This document shows, one piece after another, positions 26,682-34,084 of a DNA stretch of 41,251 bases (position 1 is its first letter; every line of letters starts with the position of its first letter). The stretch comes from Chloroflexota bacterium. Lineage in GTDB: Bacteria; Chloroflexota; Anaerolineae; Promineifilales; Promineifilaceae. The position numbers were made by a program, and so were the translations under genes. The notes beneath the pieces are model-generated. The model did no database searches and was not told the DNA's origin. It worked only from the letters and a program-made list of their open reading frames with translations. The stretch covers positions 1 to 41,251 of the forward strand of contig JAKQCM010000194.1 in the NCBI GenBank assembly GCA_029559155.1, in the 5' to 3' direction.

Positions 26682-27176
26682 CTACTTGATCGCGATCGGT
26701 TCCAGACGAATTTCGCCGAACGCTACAATCGCCGACATCCCTGGCTGTGTCACGTTCCCTACGTTCGGAAACGTGAGAAAGATATTGCCATCATCTTCCA
26801 AACTGCCGAGTAACTGTGATGAACTGTCTTCAGGCGCAGTCAAAACGGCCGCGCCATCTCCGATAAGCAGCCTGGGCGCATCGCCGCTATCCTGAAACAG
26901 CAGCTTCGCCTTTTCCGCATCCAGAATCTTTAACCGAAAATCCACCAGCCCACCGGCAGCCGTGACGGCGATCAGGTTAACCCGCACGCCATACTCATCG
27001 GCCAATGTTTGCGCCGAGATGTAGTCGCTGCCAGATGAAGCCGCGCCCGGCGGCTGAATTGCCCGGCTAACCAGAAAACCAATCACCACCAATAGGCCCG
27101 CCAATAACGCCATGAGCAGCACGGTGCGGCTTGGATTTGCTGCCGGTGTTTTTAAACTGATCGTTTTCTCGTCCAT
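26682..27176 (-). CDS. Membrane-anchored small protein, paralogue of the gene at 23971-24447
   Basis: A 164-residue protein with a cytoplasmic N-tail, one transmembrane helix (residues ~18-37) and an extracytoplasmic domain. The shared block at 62-90 (YGVRVNLIAVTAAGGLVDF, then AEKA) and the C-terminal GNVTQPGMSAIVAFGEI match the gene on the other side of the subtilase. The His-rich loop of that paralogue is absent; an Asp/Ser-rich loop takes its place. Function unknown. It follows a strong hairpin downstream of the scaffold gene and precedes the subtilase gene by 47 bases. The Shine-Dalgarno is weak (AGGT at about 10 bases). Confidence 0.72.
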   Translation of the reverse strand: MDEKTISLKTPAANPSRTVLLMALLAGLLVVIGFLVSRAIQPPGAASSGSDYISAQTLADEYGVRVNLIAVTAAGGLVDFRLKILDAEKAKLLFQDSGDAPRLLIGDGAAVLTAPEDSSSQLLGSLEDDGNIFLTFPNVGNVTQPGMSAIVAFGEIRLEPIAIK

Positions 27177-27190
27177 ATTTCACTGACCTG

Positions 27191-27247
27191 CCATTCTGAG
27201 CGACGTCTTCGACGTGAAGCGTTCTCTCTACCGAACCTGTTCATGAA
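27191..27247. repeat. Intergenic repeat-like segment starting CCATTCTGAGCGACGT
   Basis: This spacer contains CCATTCTGAGCGACGT with an ACGTC-TTC-GACGT hairpin and then CTCTCTACCGAACCTGTTC. A related piece, CCATGTCTGAGCGACGT, stands in the spacer at 26655-26671 between the small protein and subtilase genes. CATTCTGAGCGA-type segments are common dispersed intergenic sequences in Chloroflexota as far as I recall, so both are probably degenerate copies. Confidence 0.4.
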
Positions 27248-27276
27248 TTGATTGTGCTGAAGCGATAAATGATGAG

Positions 27277-27308
27277 ACCGGAGGCCTTGTTAACTCAAGG
27301 CCTCCGGT
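27277..27308 (-). terminator. 13-bp perfect hairpin downstream of the scaffold gene
   Basis: ACCGGAGGCCTTG (27277-27289) is perfectly complementary to 27296-27308 with a 6-base loop. It lies 56 bases beyond the stop at 27364. No T-run follows on the minus strand, so it may be a Rho-type 3' end stabiliser rather than an intrinsic terminator. It probably ends the surface protein/oxidase transcript. Confidence 0.55.
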
Positions 27309-27363
27309 GTGAAGGGTATCTGAATAGCCGCAGCCTAAAAGTAAGCTTAAGCAGACCACCAAC

Positions 27364-30300
27364 CTACCGACGAGAATTGGTCCCTTTTTGTGGTGCGGCT
27401 CCGGTTTGGGGGATGTCGAAGGCGTCGATATCCAGGTTACCGCTCGTCAGGCCATGCGCCGTGCCATCAAAGTAGACAGACCAACTGCCCACGCTGTAGT
27501 AGATCACATCTTCATCCTGGACAGCCCCAAGGCCGGAAACGGCCGTATCCGTGCTGTAAGACAGGTAGACATGATTCGCGTCGATCCACACCAGGCCATC
27601 CACGTTAGCCGTAGACCAGCCAACGGCCGAGGCGTCGATCATGCGCGTATAGGAGTTTCCGCCATTCCAACGGTAGATGTCGGCGTTGTCGCCGACGCCG
27701 CCAGCGCCGGGAGGCACAAGCGTGTTGTCTGTGGAGAAGTAGAGCGCGCTGCCCACAATGTGAATGGCATCCAGGTCCGTGCCGCCAACTCCGTTGACGC
27801 TGCCGTCAAAGAACAACGACCAGACGCCGGTGTTGTAGTACACAACATCCTCATCCTGGACATTGCCAATTCCGGGGATGGCTACCTGGCCGGTGAAGGA
27901 CATGTAGAAGTGATTCGCGTCTACCCAGTCGAAGCCATCTACGTTGGCTCCGGTTGGCAGTCCCAGACCGCCAGCGCCAGAGGCATTGAGGACCAGGTTG
28001 TAGGCTGCGCCATTCCAGCTGTAGATATCGGCGTCATCGGGCGTGCCGCCAATGCCTGGGGGATTGGTGTTGCCGAAGGTGGAAAAGTACAGTTGTTCCG
28101 TTGACAAAACGGTGTAAACCTGGCCCACAAACGGCAGTCCGGTCGCGGATAAGGCGTTACCAGCCGCATCTCTGATACCGGCCGCGGAAGTCAGGTTCAG
28201 TCCCAATGTGCCGCCGGAACCTGCGGTTGCGGTCACTATCCAGGTGTCGCCGCTGCCGGACACCGAAGTAATGGCTGCGCCGGTCAGGCCGCCGCCGGGA
28301 ACCAGGGTAAAGTTGCCAGCGGCCACGCCATTCACGCTTTCGGAAAAAGTGACCAGGAAGTGAACGGTTGTCGCATTGGTCGGGTTGGGGTCAGCGGTGG
28401 CAATGCTGGAAATTATGGGCGCGGTTTTGTCGATGACCAGAATCGTCGACCAGGGTCCACCCCAGTTGCCGGCCACATCTTTGCTGTGGACGTAGATGGT
28501 GTGGCTGCCTTCGCTGAGTTGGTTGATTGTAGTCAGCGGGATGTCGGCAAAGACGGTTTCGGACTGGCTGTTGAGCGACCCATCGCTGGCGCTGAAGACG
28601 AAGCCGGCGCCGTCTGCGCCGATTGAGTCGATGAAACCTTCCGCGCCGCCGATATTCGACATCACGTCTTCCATGCTCGCTGTTACCCGCACGGCCGGCG
28701 AGGTGCCATTAATGCCAATCTGTCCGTTGCTGGGATTGGGCGCAGCAGAGACGATGGTGGTCAAAGGTCCGGTTTTGTCTACAAACAAATTGATCGTACT
28801 CGGAGCGCCCCAATTGCCCTGGGAGTCTTGGGCGCGCACGGCGATAATATGCACTCCTTCGGATAACCCGTCGATTGTGGCCGCCTCGATGGAGGCGTCC
28901 AGACTGGCGATGGGCGCGGCGATGTTCACAGCCATTGGCACGGCCGTTCCGTTGTCAATTGTGTATTCTGCCGCCGCGATGTTTGCCCCGCCCCGGAAGC
29001 CGGTGTCGTCGCCCGTGGCATGGAGGGCTACTTTTACTGTGCCATTGGTGTGGTCGGGCGTTATCACGATGCCTGTCGTCGCCGGACCGGTTTTATCCAG
29101 ATTGAGAACTCTAAACCCGAATGGTCCCCAGTTGCCCACGCTGTCTTGTCCGTGGATATAGATGGTATGGAAACCACTTTGCAGCGTGTCTAAAAGCGTG
29201 GCAGGGATAGTGCCGGAAACTGCCGTTACCGCTGAACCAAATGCGCCGCTCATAGCCGTTCCGGTGCCAGAGGCGCCGATCACGTCGATGAAGTACTCGG
29301 CGGCATTCACCGGCGAGCCGCCTGTGTTCACATCACTCACCGTCGCGTTTAAGGCCACATCCACCAGCCCATTTGTGGGATTCGGCGCTGCCGAAGGCGC
29401 GCTGGTTGCCGGACCGGCTGTGTCTGTGCCGGGCGGCGGCGGCGTTCCGGCCGCCAGGAAGGTCATCATGCCGCCAAAATTGGCCGCGCTGCTGTTATGC
29501 AGCAGCAGATTGGCATCATACAGGGCAAATTGGCTGCCAGATTGCGTGGTTGCGGGGATAACAGCGATGGCGTCGATGGTTTGGCCGGGGGCAAAGGTTT
29601 CTGCCACCATTTTGTGGGGGTAAGCCAGCGCGCTGCCATCATTGGCAATCACCGTTTGGTGCATGCCCATGAGGGACATTGAATGGAACTGCATACCCGC
29701 ATTGAGATAACGCAGCAGTACGCGGTTTCCGGCTACTGTCGGGATCGAGTCCGTGTTGGGATATGCTTTGCCGTTAATCAAGAAGTAGCGCGGAGCAAAG
29801 TTGCGCATATCGAATGCAGCCGGATCGGCGCTGGCATTGAGCGCGGGGTCAATCTCGCTCAGGAGCAGCACAGCTTCGTCGTCATAGGCGGTGGCCGGGT
29901 CGTTGTAAGCTTGCCCGGTGGCTGCCGGACGGACGATCAACGCGCCGTAAAGTCCCATAGCCACCTGATGCTGCCCATTTTGTACCAGACCTGCTTCGTA
30001 CAGATAGGTGCCCGGACGGCTGGCAGTGAACACGTAGAACTTCGCTCCACCGGGAGCCGCGCCGGTTGTGTCCGGAACCATTTCCTGGCCCTGGAACAAG
30101 ATCGCGCTGTTTTCTGCCAGCTGATTGTGCAAGATGACCGCAACGGTATCGCCTTCGTTAACGATCAGCGTTGGACCGCCGGGTTGGCTCACCGGCGCAG
30201 CGACGCTGTTATATCCCCACACGGTAACGATGTTGCCATCGGGGAGTGTGGTGCTGCCGCTTACGGCGTACAGGTCGATGCCACTGACCGCGACAACCGC

Positions 30301-31251
30301 AAACGTCTGGGTAACATCCGTGGCGGGATTGTAGTTCGCATCGCCAGGCTGTGAAGCGGTGATGGCGCAGGAGCCAGCCACACCCGTGAGGTGAACGAGG
30401 TTTCCGGCGACCGTACATTCGCCAGCGGCGGCGAAAGTTACCGGCAGTCCGGAGCTGGCGACAGCGTTGACGGTAAAGTCTGCGTCGTAGATGATCTTGT
30501 CGGCCAATGGGCTAAAGGAAATTGTTTGATCGCCCACAGCAATGGCAAAACTTTGGGCCACGTCGGGCGCGGGCAGGAAGCCAGCGCCGCCGGGCTGCGA
30601 GGCGGTTATGGTGCAAGAACCGGCCGCTGTCAGGTGTACCAGATCGCCAGCGACGGTACAGTCGCCGCCGGCGGCAAAGCTCACCGGTAAACCGGAGGAG
30701 GCTGTGGCGCTGACGGTGAAATCCGGGTCGCCAAACATTTTGCCGGCCAACGGATCGAAGGTGATGGTCTGGCTGACCGGCTGCGGCAGCACAGTTAACG
30801 TACCGGAACCGGTGGCATCGTCTGCGCCGCCGCCGCCATTTGTGCGCAAGGCGCGGACGGTGAAGTTGCTGGCGCCAGCGGGCACGGCCGTTGTTGTGCT
30901 GAGCGTCAATGTTGAGGTCCGGGTTGCTCCGCCCGCATTCCAGTTAAGGGTACCTGGCGAGAACGAGGCAGTGACACCCGCCGGTAATCCGGTGGTGACG
31001 CTCAGGTCCGCCGTAAGTGTCTGGTTGGTCGCTCGGGTGACGGTGACAAGGTACGTGACAGAACCGGCCGTGCCGGCGGTCAGCGTGCCAGATTGGGCTG
31101 CCACAACGACAGAACCAACGCGGGGCAAAGCGGCGGGCATGGCTGCCGCTGGCGATACACTGTTCAGCAGCGCCATGACGAGCATGGCGGCGAGGATGAT
31201 CAGCCGCGAACCTATTCTTACCAAACTTGTGAATTGTTTCTTCGTTTGCAT
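27364..31251 (-). CDS. Secreted multidomain scaffold with ligand-poor multicopper-oxidase-like region and Ig-like repeats
   Basis: A 1295-residue exported protein. Signal peptide 1-38; an adhesin-like beta domain; two tandem ~75-residue MBG-type repeats (QTITFDPLAGK and QTISFSPLADK); a cupredoxin pair (~327-605); three Ig-like repeats of ~115 residues each ending SVGNWG/SQGNWG/VAGNWG; an Ig-like SbsA-type domain; and two C-terminal ~95-residue repeats (DADIYSWNG/NADIYRWNG, then VQDEDVVYY/VQDEDVIYY). The cupredoxin pair is clearly related to the protein encoded just upstream (LPDGN, VWGY, VNEGDTV, PGTYLYE, GLYGALIVRP), but the copper motifs are lost: LFQGQE in place of HWHG, YEAG in place of HCH, and FHSMSLMGM in place of HPxHxH. 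It is likely structural. ATG at 31251 follows AAGGAAAA, 21 bases after the upstream gene. Confidence 0.85.
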   Translation of the reverse strand: MQTKKQFTSLVRIGSRLIILAAMLVMALLNSVSPAAAMPAALPRVGSVVVAAQSGTLTAGTAGSVTYLVTVTRATNQTLTADLSVTTGLPAGVTASFSPGTLNWNAGGATRTSTLTLSTTTAVPAGASNFTVRALRTNGGGGADDATGSGTLTVLPQPVSQTITFDPLAGKMFGDPDFTVSATASSGLPVSFAAGGDCTVAGDLVHLTAAGSCTITASQPGGAGFLPAPDVAQSFAIAVGDQTISFSPLADKIIYDADFTVNAVASSGLPVTFAAAGECTVAGNLVHLTGVAGSCAITASQPGDANYNPATDVTQTFAVVAVSGIDLYAVSGSTTLPDGNIVTVWGYNSVAAPVSQPGGPTLIVNEGDTVAVILHNQLAENSAILFQGQEMVPDTTGAAPGGAKFYVFTASRPGTYLYEAGLVQNGQHQVAMGLYGALIVRPAATGQAYNDPATAYDDEAVLLLSEIDPALNASADPAAFDMRNFAPRYFLINGKAYPNTDSIPTVAGNRVLLRYLNAGMQFHSMSLMGMHQTVIANDGSALAYPHKMVAETFAPGQTIDAIAVIPATTQSGSQFALYDANLLLHNSSAANFGGMMTFLAAGTPPPPGTDTAGPATSAPSAAPNPTNGLVDVALNATVSDVNTGGSPVNAAEYFIDVIGASGTGTAMSGAFGSAVTAVSGTIPATLLDTLQSGFHTIYIHGQDSVGNWGPFGFRVLNLDKTGPATTGIVITPDHTNGTVKVALHATGDDTGFRGGANIAAAEYTIDNGTAVPMAVNIAAPIASLDASIEAATIDGLSEGVHIIAVRAQDSQGNWGAPSTINLFVDKTGPLTTIVSAAPNPSNGQIGINGTSPAVRVTASMEDVMSNIGGAEGFIDSIGADGAGFVFSASDGSLNSQSETVFADIPLTTINQLSEGSHTIYVHSKDVAGNWGGPWSTILVIDKTAPIISSIATADPNPTNATTVHFLVTFSESVNGVAAGNFTLVPGGGLTGAAITSVSGSGDTWIVTATAGSGGTLGLNLTSAAGIRDAAGNALSATGLPFVGQVYTVLSTEQLYFSTFGNTNPPGIGGTPDDADIYSWNGAAYNLVLNASGAGGLGLPTGANVDGFDWVDANHFYMSFTGQVAIPGIGNVQDEDVVYYNTGVWSLFFDGSVNGVGGTDLDAIHIVGSALYFSTDNTLVPPGAGGVGDNADIYRWNGGNSYTRMIDASAVGWSTANVDGLVWIDANHVYLSYSTDTAVSGLGAVQDEDVIYYSVGSWSVYFDGTAHGLTSGNLDIDAFDIPQTGAAPQKGTNSRR

Positions 31252-31272
31252 GTTATTTTCCTTGGCCCTTTG

Positions 31273-32601
31273 TTATGGACAATTATTGGGCACCGGCGGA
31301 TCAATACGCAGGTAGGTAATTGGCCCGGTCATGGTGACGCCCCAGGAGGTAATCTGGTACAGGGCATGGTTGTGGGAGATGATGTAATACTCGCCGCACT
31401 GGTTTAGCCCTTCACCACCGACCGGCAGCGTACCGGCCGTTCCCAGGTAAGGACTCCCGCTGTAGAACTGACCGTAGATCATGTTGGCCAAATCCGGGAT
31501 AGTCACAGGAACGGGGTTGGTTGTTTCGTTGTAGTGCTCGGCGTCGTACCATTTGAAGATGACGTCCCATGTCTGGCCGGGGCCGATGTTGATGTCGAAC
31601 TTCTCGAAGGAGAGGTCTTCACCGGCTGGGCCTTCCAGGGCACGGCCGTCGCGGCCAATGACCAGCCCGTTGTTGCCATGCGGATGGAACGGATAATCTT
31701 CGGTTCCCACGTTGAGGTAGCGGATCATGCCTGGGAGTGGGTGATAATTGGGATCGGAGGGCGGCAATGTGTCGTTGAATTCATGGATGCGGGCCAGAGC
31801 GCCGTAAGGCTGTGAGGGCAGCCAGCTGGCAAAATTGTCGGCGATGCTGTCCGGGAAGCCACGGCCGTTGATCAGCCAATAACGCGCTTTGTAATTATCC
31901 AGGTTGTACGGTTCTCCGTTTTCGGCCGCCTGATGCTGGTAAGGGTCGATCTCCGACAGCAGCACCAGGAATTCCTCTCCCGGCGTAAACTGGCTGTCGG
32001 ACCGGTTATAGGCGTAATGTTCGCCCAGTGACGGCCGTACAATCAACGCCCCAAAAAGTCCCAGGCTCACTTGTTTGCGCGGGTTCGTTCCACTTTCATA
32101 CAGGTAAGTGCCCGGGTTGGAAGCCACGAAACTGTAGGTAACACTGCCGCCATTGGCGTCTGCCACATTGGTCAGCGAAGTCAGGTTCCCCCCGCCGTCA
32201 AACTGCGGTTGAGCCTGGCTGCCGTTGGCCAATACATTCTCCTGGCCGGGAAACATGATCGAGACAGCTTCCGCCAGTTCGTTTTGCAAGATGATGGTGA
32301 CCGTGTCGCCTTCATTGACACATAAAACCGGCCCCGGATGCTGGAACGGATTACTGCCTTCCGAGTAGCCCCACATGAACATGGTGTTGCCGTCGGGCAA
32401 ATTGATGTACCCAGAGTGGGCGGTTAGAGTAAAGATCGGGTTAGGACCAGTCCCGGAGGTACAAACAATTCCTGTTGCAGGCGCAGTTGTTGCCTGAGCC
32501 TCCACTTTTTGGGGTTTGGCGGTCCGGGCGGTCGAGAAGAGTACCAGACCAATTACCAGAACCAATCCCAATCCCAGCCACTTAAAATTAGATTTACGCA
32601 T
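31273..32601 (-). CDS. Multicopper-oxidase-like protein with only the HPH/HNH (domain 2, no type-1) ligands
   Basis: A 442-residue exported protein with an N-terminal membrane/signal segment (~residues 7-25) and two cupredoxin domains. Domain 1 has lost its copper ligands (IMFPGQEN where HWHG is expected, YESG where HCH is expected). Domain 2 keeps YPFHPHG (His306, His308) and SHNHALYQ (His410, His412), the type-2/type-3 ligands. It lacks the type-1 His (Tyr303 in HPxHxH) and the type-1 Cys (Asn411 in HCH). Alone it could not form a trinuclear cluster. The gene upstream supplies the missing half. ATG at 32601 is chosen over an upstream frame start because AAGGAGC precedes it by 7 bases. It lies 34 bases downstream of that gene. 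Confidence 0.85.
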   Translation of the reverse strand: MRKSNFKWLGLGLVLVIGLVLFSTARTAKPQKVEAQATTAPATGIVCTSGTGPNPIFTLTAHSGYINLPDGNTMFMWGYSEGSNPFQHPGPVLCVNEGDTVTIILQNELAEAVSIMFPGQENVLANGSQAQPQFDGGGNLTSLTNVADANGGSVTYSFVASNPGTYLYESGTNPRKQVSLGLFGALIVRPSLGEHYAYNRSDSQFTPGEEFLVLLSEIDPYQHQAAENGEPYNLDNYKARYWLINGRGFPDSIADNFASWLPSQPYGALARIHEFNDTLPPSDPNYHPLPGMIRYLNVGTEDYPFHPHGNNGLVIGRDGRALEGPAGEDLSFEKFDINIGPGQTWDVIFKWYDAEHYNETTNPVPVTIPDLANMIYGQFYSGSPYLGTAGTLPVGGEGLNQCGEYYIISHNHALYQITSWGVTMTGPITYLRIDPPVPNNCP

Positions 32602-32635
32602 GTTATCGCTCCTTATCATGAGAGAATGGATTGGT

Positions 32636-34012
32636 CTAGATACCCCAATCATTCGGGTACTGCTGCGCATTTAAAGCGCCGCTGGGGTAAACGTGGACTT
32701 CGGTTGTTTGCCCGCCAAAACCACCGGCGGCCAGATTGTTCGAGCGGGTATAGGCCCGGTTGTAAAGCAAATAGGAGTCGTAACCCAATCCGCTTGAGCC
32801 TGACCCCCCGGAAAAGGGTGGGGCCGTGAACACGACATCGTAACTTTCGCCGGCGCTGATGGCGATGGTGTCGGTTTCGTAGCTGGTGGGGGTTCCGTCG
32901 CGCCCGCGCAGCAGCGTGGCGTCGCGGCCGATGACCCGCATTTGAATGCCTGCCAGCGTGATGGCCGATTCCTTGAAGCCCAGATTGGCAAAGCGCAGGA
33001 GAACACGTTCGCCGGGCTGGCAAGTTATTAGGGAGGAGTGCGGTTGGTATTGCAGATGCTCGTAGCCTGGGTTGGGGACCAGGTCCCCGTTCGCGTCTGT
33101 TTCCACGGCGAGGGCATGGACGGATTGCGCGGCGTTGATGGGTGAATTGGGGGCCAAGGTGTCGGGGTAGACACGGCCGTTTAACAGCGCAAAGTCAGCC
33201 TTGTAATCGCTCCATTCCGGCAGTTGGATGTGCGCATCGGCCCAGTGCGATTCCGCCCAGACTTCGCTGAGGAACATGGCGAATTCGCGATCATAACCAG
33301 TCGTGCCATTGCCGTCGTTGTAGGCAAATTTGCCGCTGGGGTAAAGCGTGGTGTTGCCATTTTGCAGCGGGCGCACAAAAACCAGACCGGTCATGCCCAT
33401 GTGCACGTGCTCTACATCCTCCACATGGCAGTGGAACATATAGGTGCCTTCTTCGCGCGGGCGATAAATGTAGGTGAAGTTGCGCCCGGTGGGCACAGAA
33501 ACGGAGCCGGACGGCTCGCCATCAAAGAAGGGAATGACGTTGCGGAAGCCGTGCCAGTGAATTGTATGGGCGTCGAACAGGTCCGGCCGTAAAGCCAGGC
33601 CCAGGTTCGTTAGCTGCATCCGGAAGTCCACCGGGTTGTTGGGGTCGAATTGGTTGACCCAGAAAAGCGGGGCGTTGTGTTGCGCCTTGTTTTTCTGGTC
33701 ATTTTTTTGCGCATCCGTAAGGCCGGAGACGTTGCGGAAGCCGAAAATGTACGTTGTGAACGGCGCCGGGGCCAGATTGTCCGGGTGGTAAGGCGGAATG
33801 GCCGGTGAGGTAGGCAGGGAAATCCAGCCATCTGTACCGGCATAATACAGGTCATAGGGCAGGCTTTGGGCTTCGGCAACTGCCTCGGGGCGCAGCACGC
33901 GGCGCAGGGCCTGGGGAGCGACGGAGGCTCCGGCCGCGATAAATGCCGCGCTGCCGGCAATTTTGAGGAAATCGCGGCGATTGAGTGTGTTGGAAGATGT
34001 TTTTTGATTCAT
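32636..34012 (-). CDS. Tat-exported multicopper-oxidase-like protein with HWH/HCH and type-1 ligands in domain 1 only
   Basis: A 458-residue protein with a twin-arginine signal (NRRDFLKIAGSAAF, residues 11-24), so probably exported folded. Domain 1 has HTIHWHG (His152, His154) and FHCHVEDVEHVHMGM (His194, Cys195, His196, then His202/His204 and Met205/Met207), giving type-2/type-3 ligands and a type-1 site. Domain 2 (~330-458) keeps the cupredoxin fold (LLRFANLGFKESAITLAGIQMRVIGRD) but has no HPxHxH and no HCHxxxH motif. The pattern resembles domain 1 of type-C two-domain oxidases. AAGGAG precedes the ATG at 34012. It follows the giant surface protein gene after a strong hairpin. Confidence 0.9.
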   Translation of the reverse strand: MNQKTSSNTLNRRDFLKIAGSAAFIAAGASVAPQALRRVLRPEAVAEAQSLPYDLYYAGTDGWISLPTSPAIPPYHPDNLAPAPFTTYIFGFRNVSGLTDAQKNDQKNKAQHNAPLFWVNQFDPNNPVDFRMQLTNLGLALRPDLFDAHTIHWHGFRNVIPFFDGEPSGSVSVPTGRNFTYIYRPREEGTYMFHCHVEDVEHVHMGMTGLVFVRPLQNGNTTLYPSGKFAYNDGNGTTGYDREFAMFLSEVWAESHWADAHIQLPEWSDYKADFALLNGRVYPDTLAPNSPINAAQSVHALAVETDANGDLVPNPGYEHLQYQPHSSLITCQPGERVLLRFANLGFKESAITLAGIQMRVIGRDATLLRGRDGTPTSYETDTIAISAGESYDVVFTAPPFSGGSGSSGLGYDSYLLYNRAYTRSNNLAAGGFGGQTTEVHVYPSGALNAQQYPNDWGI

Positions 34013-34034
34013 TTAATATCTCCTTGGCGTCTTG

Positions 34035-34072
34035 GTGCACAGCGGCCGATTGTGACACCGGCCGCTGTGCAC
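34035..34072 (-). promoter_or_regulatory. 14-bp perfect hairpin between the surface protein and oxidase genes
   Basis: GTGCACAGCGGCCG (34035-34048) is perfectly complementary to 34059-34072 with a 10-base loop. It fills most of the 72-base spacer and ends 12 bases before the AAGGAG of the oxidase gene. There is no T-run. It may protect or separate the two mRNA parts, or act as a partial terminator that sets the ratio of surface protein to oxidase. Confidence 0.55.
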
Positions 34073-34084
34073 GAATGCGCCTGG

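Noticed and set aside
31273-34012. The two oxidase-like genes as one laccase gene broken by a frameshift or stop
   Set aside because: Each has its own signal sequence, Shine-Dalgarno and two complete cupredoxin domains, so they are separate proteins and not halves of one frame.
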